Positions 33,333-42,937 of a stretch of DNA of 64,000 nt are shown here, one piece after another. Location of the stretch: contig JAHHSG010000005.1 of the NCBI GenBank assembly GCA_020025305.1, positions 33,468 through 97,467 on the forward strand, read 5' to 3'. Position 1 is the first letter of the stretch. The number at the start of each line of letters is the position of its first letter. A program made the translations under genes and the position numbers. This DNA comes from Oscillospiraceae bacterium. Its GTDB lineage: Bacteria > Bacillota > Clostridia > Oscillospirales > Oscillospiraceae. The notes beneath the pieces are model-generated. The model had not been told where the DNA came from and did no database searches. It worked only from the letters and a program-made list of their open reading frames with translations.

Positions 33333-35897
33333 ATGCACGGGAAGAACAGCGGGCAGCTGTGCATCTTCTTCAGCTACGCAGAGGGTATGGGCGAAACCTG
33401 CGCCATGCTCCGCTGTGCGCAGGCCCAGCAGGATCAGGGGTTACGTGTTGCCATAGCCTCGCTTGCGCCCTCTATGGAACAGGAAGCGTCCGCGTTAAGT
33501 CAAGGATTTCCCCACCTGCCCCCGCAGATGATCGAAGCGCAGCCGGAGTTAGATCTGGATCTGGTCCTGGCAGAAAAGCCGGATCTGGTCATCATTGACC
33601 ATTTGGCACACACCAACCCGGAAGGTTTCCGTCACCGCCGCCGCTATCAGGATATACAAGAGCTTTTGCAGCATGGCATTGACGTCTATACCACCGCCCA
33701 GGTCAGCAGCATCGAAAGTCTCCACGATACAGCAGCCGCCATGATCGGCACTGATATGCTCGAGCGCATCCCTGACTCCGTCTTTGATGGTGCCTCACAG
33801 GTCAAATTCATCGACGCAGAGCCCCAGTTGCTGTTGGAAGGCCGCAGCGGCTTGACTGTGTCCCAGTTGACAGCTCTGCGCGAGATGGCATTGCGCCGCT
33901 GTGCAGACCGCCTGCAACTGCTCTTTCATCGGACAAGCGATACTTTCCATACAGGTGAACACATTCTGGTGTGCCTGTCCTCCTCTCCTTCCAACGGCAG
34001 AATTATCCGCTCTGCAGCCACCATGGCTCATGCCTTTCATAGCCGCTTTACCGCGCTTTTTGTGCAGACCCCCTACACGCCGCTCCTCTCCCCGGAGGAT
34101 CGGCAGCGACTGCAGCAGCACCAGCACCTGGCCGAGGAGTTGGGCGCCAATATTGAAATGGTAATGGGCGAGAACATCCCCGCCCAAATTGCCGAATTTG
34201 CACGGCTCTCCGGCGTTACGAAAATCGTTCTCGGGCGCAGCGCCGTTGCCCGCCGCCATCCCTTTGGCAAAGCAACACTCACCGAACAGCTGCTATCCTT
34301 TGTCCCGGAACTGGAGATCCACATCATCCCTGATAAGAGCACCGAGACTGCTTACCGTCCCCTGCGAAAAGTGCCCTCCCGCACCCGCAGCATTTTTATA
34401 AACACCGTCAAAAGTCTGTCCATTCTCCTTGCCACCACCGTTTTGAGCCAGATTTTTTATCATCTGGGCTTTACGGAGGCCAATATCATCATGCTTTATA
34501 TTCTGGGTGTGCTGCTCACCTCGGTGGCCACTTCCCAGCGCATTTACAGCCTTGTTTCCTCTGTGGCCAGCGTGTGCATTTTCAACTTTCTTTTTACGGT
34601 GCCCCGTTTTTCTTTTTCTGCCTATGAAACGGGCTATCCCGTCACCTTTGCCATTATGTTCATCACCGCATATGTGACAGGCACCTTTTCCATCCGCTAC
34701 AAGGAACAGGCCGGGCAGTCGGCAAAAATCGCCTATCGCACCGGTATTCTTTTTGAAACCGACCAACTGTTGAGCAAGGCACAGAATAAAAACGAAATTC
34801 TCCACGCTACCGCCAAGCAGATTACCAAATTGCTGCAGCGGAACATTGTCATCTTTGAAAATGTGGATGGGCATCTCTCTTCCCCCCAATTTTTCCCCAC
34901 GCTGAGAGAGGAAGACATCCCCTTCCCCCAACAGGAAATTGATGCTGCCACATGGACGCTGCACCACAACCACGCCGCTGGCGCTACCACAGATACCCTC
35001 TGCGATGTGCGCTATCTCTATCTTGCACTGCGCGTGGATCAGCGTGTCTACGGCGTAGTGGGTATCGAGGCTCACAGCAGCCCACTGGACCCTTCCGAGC
35101 ACAGTATTCTTCTATCCATGCTGGGCGAGTGCGCACTGGCGCTGGAAAATGAGAAGAACGCCCGGGAGAAAGAGGCAGCCGCCATTTTGGCAGAGAGTGA
35201 ACAGCTGCGCGCCAATCTTCTGCGCGCCATCTCCCACGATCTGCGTACACCGCTCACCTCTATTTCCGGCAACGCCAGCAATCTTTTGAGCAACAGCGCC
35301 CATTTTGATGAGGCCACCCGTCAGCAGATCTACTCTGACATTTACGAGGACTCCCTATGGCTCATCAATCTGGTGGAGAACCTTCTTTCGGCCACCCGGA
35401 TTGAGGAAGGACGTATGACACTCCATACCTCCACGGAGCTTCTGGAGGATATTGTGGACGAAGCCATCACCCACAGCCGCCGCAAAGCCCATCACCATGA
35501 CATCTCCTCTATTTGCCAGGATGAACTGCTGCTGGTACGCGCCGATGCGCAGCTCATTGTGCAGGTCTTGGTCAATATCATAGACAACGCAGTGAAATAT
35601 ACGCCGTCCGGCTCCTCCATCCGCATTGCCACCTGCAAGCAGGGGAACATGGCGCAAATCGAGATTGCCGACAATGGCCCAGGCATTCCGCCACAGGATA
35701 AGGAGAAAATTTTCGATAAATTCTACTGCGGCTCCAACACCATTGCGGACAACCGCCGCAGCATCGGTCTGGGACTCTACCTGTGCCGCGCCATTGTGGA
35801 GGCCCACGGCGGCACCATTGCTGTCGGCGACAACCATCCTTGCGGCACTGTATTCCGCTTTACACTTCCCTGTCAGGAGGTAACTTTACATGAGTAA
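33333..35897 (+). CDS. kdpD: KdpD-family sensor histidine kinase with altered P-loop
   Basis: An 854-residue kinase. The N-terminal KdpD domain (about 1-205) has PDLVIIDHLAHTNPEGFRHRRRYQDIQELL. The USP-like domain spans about 215-335 (ILVCLSSSPSNGRIIRSAA). Four DUF4118 helices lie near 350-465, then a GAF-like segment, HisKA with His635 in AISHDLRTPLTSI, and HATPase with NIIDNAVKYTPSGS, IADNGPGIPPQDKEKIFDKFY and GLGLYLC. In other KdpD proteins the N-domain holds GAAPGVGKT; here it reads SYAEGMGET, replacing the Walker lysine with Glu21. The ATG at 33333 is eight bases after AAAGGAGG. No kdpFABC is present; the kinase is linked to KtrAB and KdpE instead. Confidence 0.92.
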   Translation: MHGKNSGQLCIFFSYAEGMGETCAMLRCAQAQQDQGLRVAIASLAPSMEQEASALSQGFPHLPPQMIEAQPELDLDLVLAEKPDLVIIDHLAHTNPEGFRHRRRYQDIQELLQHGIDVYTTAQVSSIESLHDTAAAMIGTDMLERIPDSVFDGASQVKFIDAEPQLLLEGRSGLTVSQLTALREMALRRCADRLQLLFHRTSDTFHTGEHILVCLSSSPSNGRIIRSAATMAHAFHSRFTALFVQTPYTPLLSPEDRQRLQQHQHLAEELGANIEMVMGENIPAQIAEFARLSGVTKIVLGRSAVARRHPFGKATLTEQLLSFVPELEIHIIPDKSTETAYRPLRKVPSRTRSIFINTVKSLSILLATTVLSQIFYHLGFTEANIIMLYILGVLLTSVATSQRIYSLVSSVASVCIFNFLFTVPRFSFSAYETGYPVTFAIMFITAYVTGTFSIRYKEQAGQSAKIAYRTGILFETDQLLSKAQNKNEILHATAKQITKLLQRNIVIFENVDGHLSSPQFFPTLREEDIPFPQQEIDAATWTLHHNHAAGATTDTLCDVRYLYLALRVDQRVYGVVGIEAHSSPLDPSEHSILLSMLGECALALENEKNAREKEAAAILAESEQLRANLLRAISHDLRTPLTSISGNASNLLSNSAHFDEATRQQIYSDIYEDSLWLINLVENLLSATRIEEGRMTLHTSTELLEDIVDEAITHSRRKAHHHDISSICQDELLLVRADAQLIVQVLVNIIDNAVKYTPSGSSIRIATCKQGNMAQIEIADNGPGIPPQDKEKIFDKFYCGSNTIADNRRSIGLGLYLCRAIVEAHGGTIAVGDNHPCGTVFRFTLPCQEVTLHE

Positions 35898-36585
35898 ATT
35901 CCATATTTTAGTGGTAGAGGATGATGCCCCCATCCGCAACCTCATTACTACCACACTGAAAGCCCATGACTATGGTTTCCTTGCCGCAGCCAACGGGCAG
36001 GAGGCGGTTATGGCGGCCGCTTCCCACAACCCCGATGTAATTCTTCTGGATCTGGGGCTGCCGGATATGGATGGCGTTGAGGTAATCCGCCGCGTCCGCA
36101 GCTGGTCTAATGTGCCCATTATTGTCATCAGTGCCCGCAGCGAGGACAGTGATAAAATTGACGCGCTGGATGCCGGTGCCGACGACTATATCACGAAGCC
36201 CTTTTCCGTAGAGGAGCTGTTGGCCCGCCTGCGGGTAATCCAGCGCCGGCTAAACCTGCTGGAGGAGACCTCTTCTCATGCCATCTTCATTAACGGGCAA
36301 TTGAAGATTGACTACGCCGCAGGCTGTGTCTATCTCAACGGCGAGGAGATCCATCTGACGCCCATTGAATATAAGCTTCTCTGCCTTCTGGCCCGTAATA
36401 TCGGCAAGGTATTGACCCACCGCTTCATCACCCAGAGTGTCTGGGGTGCAAGCTGGGAAAATGATGTAGGCTCCCTACGGGTTTTTATGGCCACACTGCG
36501 CAAAAAACTGGAAGCTGACCCGGATGCTCCCCGTTATATCCAAACGCATGTAGGCGTGGGTTATCGCATGGTGCGTGTAGAATAA
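35890..36585 (+). CDS. kdpE: OmpR-family response regulator KdpE
   Basis: A 231-residue regulator. The receiver has acidic pair E10-D11-D12, phospho-acceptor Asp54 in VILLDLGLPDMDGVEVI, Ser/Thr switch IIVISARS and Lys in DDYITKPFSVEELLAR. The C-terminal winged helix contains IHLTPIEYKLLCLLARNIGKVLTHRFI and ends YIQTHVGVGYRMV. Its start overlaps the kinase stop by 8 bp. Likely binds the phased CTTAAT boxes before ktrB. Confidence 0.95.
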   Translation: MSKFHILVVEDDAPIRNLITTTLKAHDYGFLAAANGQEAVMAAASHNPDVILLDLGLPDMDGVEVIRRVRSWSNVPIIVISARSEDSDKIDALDAGADDYITKPFSVEELLARLRVIQRRLNLLEETSSHAIFINGQLKIDYAAGCVYLNGEEIHLTPIEYKLLCLLARNIGKVLTHRFITQSVWGASWENDVGSLRVFMATLRKKLEADPDAPRYIQTHVGVGYRMVRVE

Positions 36586-36596
36586 GAGACTGCCCT

Positions 36597-36627
36597 AAGC
36601 GGAGAAGGCCGAGCTTCTCCGCTTTTT
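36597..36627 (+). terminator. Terminator of the K+ transport/regulation operon
   Basis: AAGCGGAGAAG pairs with CTTCTCCGCTT around GCCGAG, and a T-run overlaps the end. Confidence 0.87.
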
Positions 36628-36680
36628 CGTTATGTTCCCCCGTAAGGGCCAAAATTTCCACACATTTCTCCACAGCCCAC

Positions 36681-36709
36681 TTGACAGATACCCCAAAGCC
36701 TCCTATAAT
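36681..36709 (+). promoter_or_regulatory. Consensus promoter of the thiamine transporter operon
   Basis: TTGACA (36681-36686), 17-bp spacer, TATAAT (36704-36709). The TPP riboswitch starts a few bases after the predicted transcription start. Confidence 0.9.
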
Positions 36710-36715
36710 ATATGT

Positions 36716-36805
<90 letters not shown>

Positions 36806-36829
36806 GCGCACATGTTTTGTGTACATTGC

Positions 36830-36864
36830 CGCTCTGCTGACCAACCAGCAGGGCGTTGCTTTTT
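36830..36864 (+). terminator. Expression-platform terminator of the TPP riboswitch
   Basis: CGCTCTGCTG pairs with CAGCAGGGCG (one G-T pair) around ACCAAC, then TTTTT. It would form in the thiamine-pyrophosphate-bound state, switching transport off. Confidence 0.8.
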
Positions 36865-36908
36865 GTAATCCAATTTACATTATTTATATTTTTTGAGGAG
36901 GTTATACT

Positions 36909-37211
36909 ATGCAAGCAAGTGTTGCCATTCAGGTTCTGCCTGCGGCAGAGAACGACGAGGAACTGGTCCGCATTGTGGATGAGGTCATCGACTACATCAA
37001 AAGTACCGGTCTGAACTACTATGTGGGCCCCTTCGAGACCACCATTGAGGGTGAGAGCTACGATCAGCTGATGGACATTGTCAAGGAGTGCCAGCATGTA
37101 GCGCTCCGGGCCGGCGCACCCAAGGTTGCCGCCTATGTGAAGGTTGTCTACGAACCGGAAGGAGAGATCCTGACCATTGACAAGAAAGTTACAAAGCACC
37201 ACCAAATCTAA
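36909..37211 (+). CDS. Thiamine/HMP-binding protein, MTH1187 (YkoF-like) family
   Basis: A 100-residue ferredoxin-like-fold protein: MQASVAIQVLPAAENDEELVRIVDEVIDYI followed by STGLNYYVGPFETTIEGESYDQLMDIV (key: GPFETTIEG, the MTH1187 signature). Members bind thiamine or its pyrimidine moiety and occur in TPP-regulated operons. First gene after the riboswitch, with GAGGAGG before the ATG. Its 3' end overlaps the permease start by 35 bp. Confidence 0.87.
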   Translation: MQASVAIQVLPAAENDEELVRIVDEVIDYIKSTGLNYYVGPFETTIEGESYDQLMDIVKECQHVALRAGAPKVAAYVKVVYEPEGEILTIDKKVTKHHQI

Positions 37212-37956
37212 AGCCCCGGCCTTTGTTGCCGTGGCACTCCTGCTGCTGTTGTGGGAGTTGGTCTCCCTGAGCGGTCTGGTGCCCCGTTATATGCTGCCCT
37301 CCCCCGTGGATGTGGGGAAGGCTTTCGTCCATGAACTGCCCACGCTGGGCAGCAATCTGCTGGTAACACTGCAAGAGGCGCTGTACGGCCTCTCCCTCGG
37401 CATCGCCATCGGCTTTGTGTTTGCCGTAGCTATGGATGCTTTCAACATTTTATACCGTGCGTTTTACCCTATCCTGATCATCTCCCAGACGATCCCCACT
37501 GTGGCCATTGCCCCTCTTTTGGTGCTGTGGTTCGGCTATGAGATGACCCCCAAGATCGTCCTTATCGTGCTGGTAACGTTTTTCCCGGTGACGGTGGGCC
37601 TGCTGGACGGCTTCCGAGCCGTAGACCGGGACGCAATCGGGCTTCTGCGCTCCATGGGCGCCACCAAATGGCAGATTTTTCGCTATCTCAAGTGTCCCTC
37701 TGTCCTGCCTCAGTTCTTCTCCGGACTGCGTATCGCCGCTGCTTACTCAATGGTCGGCGCGGTCATCAGCGAATGGTTGGGTGGCTTCATGGGTTTGGGT
37801 GTGTACATGACACGGGTGAAGAAAGCCTTTGCTTTTGATAAGATGTTTGCTGTCATCTTCCTGATCTCCGCCGTATCCTTGGTGCTGATGATGCTGGTAA
37901 ACCTGGCGGAGCGAAAGTGTATGCCCTACCGTTACCTCAGTGACAAACAAAAATAA
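37177..37956 (+). CDS. ThiX-type ABC transporter permease
   Basis: A 259-residue membrane protein of the SsuC/TauC/ThiX class. After a basic start it has PAFVAVALLLLLWELVSLSG, LPSPVDVGKAFVHEL, and the EAA-type loop FRAVDRDAIGLLRSMGATKWQIFRYLKCPSVLPQFFSGLRIAAAYSMVGAV (key: G-A-T-K-W-Q and P-S-x-L-P). I use the TTG at 37177 because AAGGAG lies 12 bases upstream. The overlap with the preceding gene implies coupling. It likely imports a thiamine precursor such as formylamino-pyrimidine. Confidence 0.87.
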   Translation: MTRKLQSTTKSKAPAFVAVALLLLLWELVSLSGLVPRYMLPSPVDVGKAFVHELPTLGSNLLVTLQEALYGLSLGIAIGFVFAVAMDAFNILYRAFYPILIISQTIPTVAIAPLLVLWFGYEMTPKIVLIVLVTFFPVTVGLLDGFRAVDRDAIGLLRSMGATKWQIFRYLKCPSVLPQFFSGLRIAAAYSMVGAVISEWLGGFMGLGVYMTRVKKAFAFDKMFAVIFLISAVSLVLMMLVNLAERKCMPYRYLSDKQK

Positions 37957-37972
37957 AACAAGGAGAAATACT

Positions 37973-38992
37973 ATGAAACGATTCAAGCGCATCAGTGCTC
38001 TGGCTCTGGCCTTGGTGCTGACTTTGTCCCTTGTCGCCTGCGGCGGCACGCAAAGTGATTCTCAAAGCGATGGTAAGCTGGAGGAAGTTACCTTTGTGTT
38101 GGACTGGACGCCCAACACCAATCATACCGGCCTTTATGTGGCTTTGGAAAAAGGCTACTTCAAGGATGCCGGTCTCGATGTGAAGGTAGTGCAGCCTCCC
38201 GAGGACGGTGCCGAGATGCTTGTCTCCTCCGGCCGGGCCCAGTTCGGTGTCAGCTTCCAGGACTCCCTGGCTGCTGTCTATAGCAGCGATACACCGCTGG
38301 ATATCACCGCTGTGGCAACCATCATTCAGCACAATACTTCCGGTATTGTTTCCCGCAAAGGGGAAGGGATGGATACCCCCAAGGGTCTGGAAGGTCACAA
38401 GTACGCCACTTGGGATCTGCCTGTTGAAAAAGCAACTCTGCGTCAGGTAGTTGAGAAGGACGGGGGCGATTTCAGCCAGGTTGAGATGATCCCCTCCACT
38501 GTCACCGATGAGGTTTCCGCCCTCCAAAGCAAGTCCGTGGATGCCATCTGGATCTTCTACGGCTGGGCCGGTATCGCCTGTCAGGTAGCAGGTCTGGAAA
38601 CCGACTACTTTGCATTCAAGGACATTGATCCCGTATTCGATTTCTACACGCCTGTTGTGATTGCCAACAACCAGTTTTTGGCTGATAAGCCGGAGACCGC
38701 CAAGGCCTTTATGGAAGCTCTGGCCCACGGCTATCGTGATGCCGTGGAAGATCCCGAGGGTGCAGCTCAGAGTTTGATAAACGCCTCTCCCGAGCTGAAA
38801 GACAGTGCGGATCTGGTCGTGGAAAGCCAAAAATATCTCTCCAAGGAGTATATTGCCGACGCTGCCCGCTGGGGCGAGTTTGACGCTGTACGCTGGGGCA
38901 ATTTCTTCACCTGGCTCAACGACAACAACCTTGTGGCAACGCCTCTGGATCCCGCAGCCGGTTTTACCAATGACTTCCTGCCCGCTGCCTAA
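37973..38992 (+). CDS. ThiY-type substrate-binding lipoprotein (NMT1/THI5-like)
   Basis: A 339-residue lipoprotein with lipobox LVAC (ALALALVLTLSLVACGG). The NMT1/THI5 fold is shown by EVTFVLDWTPNTNHTGLYVALEKGYFKDAGLDVKVV (key: LDWTPNTNHTGLYVA), QPPEDGAEMLVSSGRAQFGVSFQ and IWIFYGWAGIACQ. This domain binds pyrimidine precursors of thiamine. AAGGAG precedes the ATG, and its stop overlaps the ATPase ATG by one base. Confidence 0.93.
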   Translation: MKRFKRISALALALVLTLSLVACGGTQSDSQSDGKLEEVTFVLDWTPNTNHTGLYVALEKGYFKDAGLDVKVVQPPEDGAEMLVSSGRAQFGVSFQDSLAAVYSSDTPLDITAVATIIQHNTSGIVSRKGEGMDTPKGLEGHKYATWDLPVEKATLRQVVEKDGGDFSQVEMIPSTVTDEVSALQSKSVDAIWIFYGWAGIACQVAGLETDYFAFKDIDPVFDFYTPVVIANNQFLADKPETAKAFMEALAHGYRDAVEDPEGAAQSLINASPELKDSADLVVESQKYLSKEYIADAARWGEFDAVRWGNFFTWLNDNNLVATPLDPAAGFTNDFLPAA

Positions 38993-39720
38993 TGGAAAAG
39001 CTGGAAGTACACAATATCAGCATGGCCTTTGACGGCAAAAAAGTTCTGGACAATGTGTCTCTCACACTCCGGGAGGGCGAGTTGGTCTGTCTTTTGGGTG
39101 TCAGCGGCGGCGGTAAGACCACGCTCTTCAACATCATCTCCGGCCTCCTCCTTCCTGATGAGGGACAGGTCTTTCTGGACGGGGAGGATGTAACCGGAAA
39201 ACCGGGACGCATCAGCTATATGCTGCAAAAAGATCTGCTGCTGCCCTATCGCACCATTGAGGACAATGTGGCCTTGCCCTTGCAGCTGCGGGGTATGAAG
39301 AAGAAGGAGGCGCGGATAGAGGCCGGGAAGCTCTTTGAGGAGTTCGGTCTGGAAGGGACGGAAAAGCTTTGGCCTGCCCAACTCTCCGGCGGTATGCGCC
39401 AGCGAGCGGCTCTGCTGCGCACCTACCTTTTCTCACAAAATGTAGCACTGCTGGACGAGCCTTTCTCGGCGCTGGACACCTTAACCAAGGCCTCCGTACA
39501 TCGGTGGTATCTGGACGTGATGGAGCGCATCAAGCTCTCCACCCTGTTCATCACCCACGACATCGACGAGGCGATTTTGCTCTCGGATCGCGTCTATCTT
39601 CTGACCGACGGACACACGGATGTCCAAGTGGAGATCAAGGAGCCAAAGCCACGCCGGGATGACTTTGCACTGACCCCTGCCTTTCTGGCCTATAAAAAGG
39701 AGATTCTCTCCCATCTGTAA
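38992..39720 (+). CDS. ThiZ-type ABC transporter ATP-binding protein
   Basis: A 242-residue ATPase. Walker A is LLGVSGGGKTTLFNIISG, Q-loop MLQKDLLLPYRTIEDN, signature LSGGMRQRAALLRTYL, Walker B VALLDEPFSALD, and H-loop FITHDIDEAILLSD. Together with the permease and binding protein it completes a thiamine-precursor importer under TPP control. Confidence 0.93.
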   Translation: MEKLEVHNISMAFDGKKVLDNVSLTLREGELVCLLGVSGGGKTTLFNIISGLLLPDEGQVFLDGEDVTGKPGRISYMLQKDLLLPYRTIEDNVALPLQLRGMKKKEARIEAGKLFEEFGLEGTEKLWPAQLSGGMRQRAALLRTYLFSQNVALLDEPFSALDTLTKASVHRWYLDVMERIKLSTLFITHDIDEAILLSDRVYLLTDGHTDVQVEIKEPKPRRDDFALTPAFLAYKKEILSHL

Positions 39721-39742
39721 AAGCATCTCCCCTCACAGGCAA

Positions 39743-39782
39743 AAAAATACCGAAGACGGCAATTGCCGTCTTCGGTATTTTT
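39743..39782. terminator. Bidirectional terminator between thiamine and pfl operons
   Basis: A 40-bp perfect palindrome centred at 39762/39763 (core GACGGCAATTGCCGTC) with A/T-runs at both ends. It terminates both convergent operons. Confidence 0.9.
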
Positions 39783-39791
39783 AGTTTTTGC

Positions 39792-42035
39792 TCACATACT
39801 CTCGTGGAAAGTACGCTTGATAACCTCCAGCTGCTGCTCACGGGTCAGTCGGTTGAAGTTCACCGCATAACCGGAAACGCGAATGGTCAGCGTTGGGTAC
39901 TGCTCCGGATGATCCATGGCATTCAAAAGGATCTGGCGATCCATCACGTTAACATTCAGGTGGTGTGCACCCTGGATGAAATAGCCGTTGAGAATGGACA
40001 CTAGGTTTTCAATCCGCTCCGTGGGGTTCTTGCCCAGAGCGTTGGGCACAATGGAGAAGGTGTTGGACACTCCATCCTGACACACAGTGCGATAGGGAAT
40101 CTTAGCCACGGAGTTCAGGCTGGCCAATGCACCGTTCTCATCACGGCCATGCATGGGATTGGCGCCGGGAGCAAAGGGTTCCCCGTCTCTGCGGCCATCC
40201 GGCGTAGTGCCGGTCTTCTTGCCGTACATCACGTTGCTGGTAATGGTCAACGCAGAAAGGGTGTGCTTAGCACCGCGATAAAGCGGTGTCTTTTTGAGTT
40301 CTTCGGAGAAATAGGTGGCAATCTCTACGGCAATGTCGTCCACACGGTCGTCATCGTTGCCATACTTGGGGAAGTCCCCTTCCACCTCAAAGTCCACAGC
40401 AATCCCCTGCTCGTTACGAATGGGTTTCACTTTAGCAAACTTAATGGCCGAGAGAGAGTCGGCAGCAATGGACAAGCCCGCCACACCGAAGGCGGCCAAG
40501 CGCTCTACCAGCGTGTCGTGGAGCGCCATCTGGCTGGCCTCATAGGCATACTTATCGTGCATATAGTGGATGATGTTAATGGTATCCACATAGAGCTCCG
40601 CCACATAGGAGAGCACCTTTTTGTAGTTGCCCAGCACCTTGGCATAGTCCAGCACCTCGTCCTCATCCCGCTGGATGTTCGGTACTACTTCCACGCCCTT
40701 TTTCTCATCTACGCCGCCGTTGATGGCATACAGCAGGCTTTTTGCCAGATTGGCGCGGGCGCCAAAGAACTGCATTTGCTTACCCACGGTCATGGCGGAG
40801 ACACAGCAGGAGATACAGTAATCATCCCCGTATATGGGACGCATAATATCGTCGTTTTCATACTGGATGGAGTCCGTGTCAATGCTCATCTTGGCGCAGT
40901 AAGCCTTAAAGCTTTCGGGCAGGTTCTGACTCCACAGCACCGTCATGTTCGGTTCCGGGGCGGTGCCAAGATTGGTCAGCGTGTGGAGGTAACGGAAGGT
41001 GGTACGAGTGACCAGCGTACGACCATCCACGCCCATGCCGCCCAGTGCCTCGGTAATCCAAGTGGGATCGCCGCCAAAAAGCTCGTTGTACTCAGGGGTA
41101 CGCAGGTGACGGATCAGACGCAGTTTGATAATGAACTGATCCACCAGCTCCTGTGCCTCAGCTTCTGTGATGAGACCCCGCTCCAAATCACGCTGCATAT
41201 AGATATCCAGGAAGGTGGCGGTACGGCCCAGAGAGGTAGCGGCGCCGTTATTCTCCTTGGCTCCGGCCAGATAAGCCAGATACAGGTTCTGTACAGCCTC
41301 ACGTGCCGTCTGCGCAGGACAAGTCACATCGCAGCCGTACTTGGAGGCCATGGATGCCAATTCGTTCAGCGCCCGGATCTGCATCTGTACCTCTTCACGA
41401 AGGCGGATACGCTCATCGTCCATGTGGCCGTCCAGCATATCCAGATCCTTCTTCTTTTCTTCAATGAGGAAATCAGTGCCATAAAGAGGCACACGGCGAT
41501 AATCACCAACAATGCGTCCGCGGCCGTAAGCGTCAGGCAGACCGGTCAGCAGTCCGACGGAACGAGCCACACGAGTGCGGCGGGGATAGGCATCAAATAC
41601 GCCGTCGTTGTGAGTTTTGCGATACTCACGGAAGTACCGCTCCACTTCGCTGTTGAGATGATAGCCGTACTGTTCCAGTGCGGACTTGGCCGTACGCATA
41701 CCGCCGTAGAGGTTGACAATTCGCTTGAGCGGGGCATCGGTCTGCAATCCCACCACGACCTCGTTATCCTTATCAATATAGCCGGGGGCAAAGTTGTCAA
41801 TGCCTGAAATGACATCGGTCTCCACACCGATGATGCCTTTCTTCAGTTCCTCCAAAATGAGGTCATGGGCCTTCTTCCACACCTTGTCGGTACGCTGGGT
41901 TGTCCCCGTCAGAAACGATTCGTCTCCCTCATAGGGGGTATAGTTCTTCTGAATAAAGTTGCGCACATTGACCAGATGACGCCATTCTCCGGTTTTAAAT
42001 CCCTGCCACGCGGTGCAATTCACATCAATGCTCAT
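39792..42035 (-). CDS. pflB: Formate C-acetyltransferase (pyruvate formate-lyase)
   Basis: A 747-residue glycyl-radical enzyme converting pyruvate and CoA to acetyl-CoA and formate. Active-site Cys410-Cys411 lie in [19 protein letters not shown]. The glycyl radical site is Gly722 in [30 protein letters not shown] and [18 protein letters not shown] are also typical of PFL proper, and not of choline or glycerol lyases. It lies 30 bp downstream of its activase; both are governed by the ZTP riboswitch ahead of pflA. Key fermentative enzyme and formate source for one-carbon metabolism. Confidence 0.97.
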   Translation of the reverse strand: MSIDVNCTAWQGFKTGEWRHLVNVRNFIQKNYTPYEGDESFLTGTTQRTDKVWKKAHDLILEELKKGIIGVETDVISGIDNFAPGYIDKDNEVVVGLQTDAPLKRIVNLYGGMRTAKSALEQYGYHLNSEVERYFREYRKTHNDGVFDAYPRRTRVARSVGLLTGLPDAYGRGRIVGDYRRVPLYGTDFLIEEKKKDLDMLDGHMDDERIRLREEVQMQIRALNELASMASKYGCDVTCPAQTAREAVQNLYLAYLAGAKENNGAATSLGRTATFLDIYMQRDLERGLITEAEAQELVDQFIIKLRLIRHLRTPEYNELFGGDPTWITEALGGMGVDGRTLVTRTTFRYLHTLTNLGTAPEPNMTVLWSQNLPESFKAYCAKMSIDTDSIQYENDDIMRPIYGDDYCISCCVSAMTVGKQMQFFGARANLAKSLLYAINGGVDEKKGVEVVPNIQRDEDEVLDYAKVLGNYKKVLSYVAELYVDTINIIHYMHDKYAYEASQMALHDTLVERLAAFGVAGLSIAADSLSAIKFAKVKPIRNEQGIAVDFEVEGDFPKYGNDDDRVDDIAVEIATYFSEELKKTPLYRGAKHTLSALTITSNVMYGKKTGTTPDGRRDGEPFAPGANPMHGRDENGALASLNSVAKIPYRTVCQDGVSNTFSIVPNALGKNPTERIENLVSILNGYFIQGAHHLNVNVMDRQILLNAMDHPEQYPTLTIRVSGYAVNFNRLTREQQLEVIKRTFHESM

Positions 42036-42065
42036 GGTGTTCTTTTCCTCCCTTTTCTGTGTGCT

Positions 42066-42800
42066 CTATTGGTTGTTTCGTTCTCTCAGATCCTGCTCCA
42101 GAAGTGCTTGCCACACCTGTAGTTCTCCAGCGGACAGAGGCGGCACGCCTTCCAAGGGGTATGGGATGCCTAAGGTCTCATATTTACTCACACCCAATGT
42201 GTGATAGGGCAACAATTCTATTCTCTCTACATACCGAAGCGTTTTCAAGTACTCTCGCAGCGCTTGGAAATGTGCTGCACCGTCGGTAAGTCCCGGCACA
42301 ACCACGTGGCGAATCCACAAGGGGGTGCCCATACGCTGGGCCGTCTCCAAGAACCGCATCGACTCCTCCTGCTCCTGTCCGGTAACACAGCGATAGCCTT
42401 CCTGCGTAACGTGCTTGACATCAAACAGCACAAGATCCGTCAGCTTCAGGATGTCCTCGTAGCCGCCGATGCCGTATCCCGCCGTATCCAGGCAGACATG
42501 AATCCCTGCGGCACGGCATAGCGGCAGTGTTTCCAAGAGAAAATCTTTTTGCAATAAAGGCTCGCCGCCGGAAAAAGTAACACCGCCCTTCTCCCCATAG
42601 TAGGCCTTGAAGCGGCACAACCGCCGCACCAGTTCCTCCGGTGTCAGACGCTTAGCCCGCTGCCCACCGATCTCCCATGTGTCCGGGTTGTGACAGTAGC
42701 GACAGCGCAGACGGCAGCCCTGCAAAAAGACAACGGTGCGAATCCCGGGCCCGTCCACTAGACCCATAGACTCAATGGAGTGGATGTATCCCTCGTGCAT
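42066..42800 (-). CDS. pflA: Pyruvate formate-lyase activating enzyme
   Basis: A 244-residue radical SAM activase. It starts MHEGYIHSIESMGLVDGPGIR, with cluster motif CRLRCRYCHNPDTW (CxxxCxxC), GGVTFSGGEPLLQ, and CLDTAGYG. I chose the ATG at 42800 because GGAGAGAGGGG lies just upstream and the family starts there. A longer in-frame reading would run into the riboswitch. First gene of the operon, before pflB. Confidence 0.96.
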   Translation of the reverse strand: MHEGYIHSIESMGLVDGPGIRTVVFLQGCRLRCRYCHNPDTWEIGGQRAKRLTPEELVRRLCRFKAYYGEKGGVTFSGGEPLLQKDFLLETLPLCRAAGIHVCLDTAGYGIGGYEDILKLTDLVLFDVKHVTQEGYRCVTGQEQEESMRFLETAQRMGTPLWIRHVVVPGLTDGAAHFQALREYLKTLRYVERIELLPYHTLGVSKYETLGIPYPLEGVPPLSAGELQVWQALLEQDLRERNNQ

Positions 42801-42830
42801 ATGCCCCTCTCTCCTCTCACCAAACAAAAG

Positions 42831-42871
42831 AAAAAACCGACAATCTGGGTACTGTTCGCCCAGACGGTCGG
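42831..42871 (-). terminator. ZTP-riboswitch expression-platform terminator
   Basis: On the minus strand CCGAC-CG-TCTGGG pairs with CCCAGA-TT-GTCGG, then TTTTTTC. Its 5' arm uses the GCCGACCGTCTGGG segment that belongs to the aptamer, so ligand binding prevents the terminator and turns expression on. Confidence 0.87.
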
Positions 42872-42930
42872 CTCTAACGATCATACTTCATGTGGTTTTA
42901 TCCACGGTTCCGTCAGTCATATGATCTCAC
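42857..42930 (-). promoter_or_regulatory. ZTP (pfl motif) riboswitch aptamer
   Basis: Reading the minus strand: GATCATATGACTGACGGAAC, CGTGG-ATAAAA-CCACATGAAG, TATGATC and GCCGACCGTCTGGGCG, in the order and spacing of the ZTP/ZMP-sensing pfl motif as I know it from characterised examples (for instance Fusobacterium ulcerans). P1 is GATCATA/TATGATC; the CGTGG/CCACATGAAG hairpin and the terminal CCGTCTGGGCG are invariant. It senses Z nucleotides that build up when 10-formyl-THF is scarce and here controls the formate-producing PFL system. Confidence 0.93.
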
Positions 42931-42937
42931 TGGTTTA

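Noticed and set aside
40149..41807. A 552-codon open frame opposite pflB
   Set aside because: Antisense shadow caused by high GC and codon bias; translation has no recognisable family.
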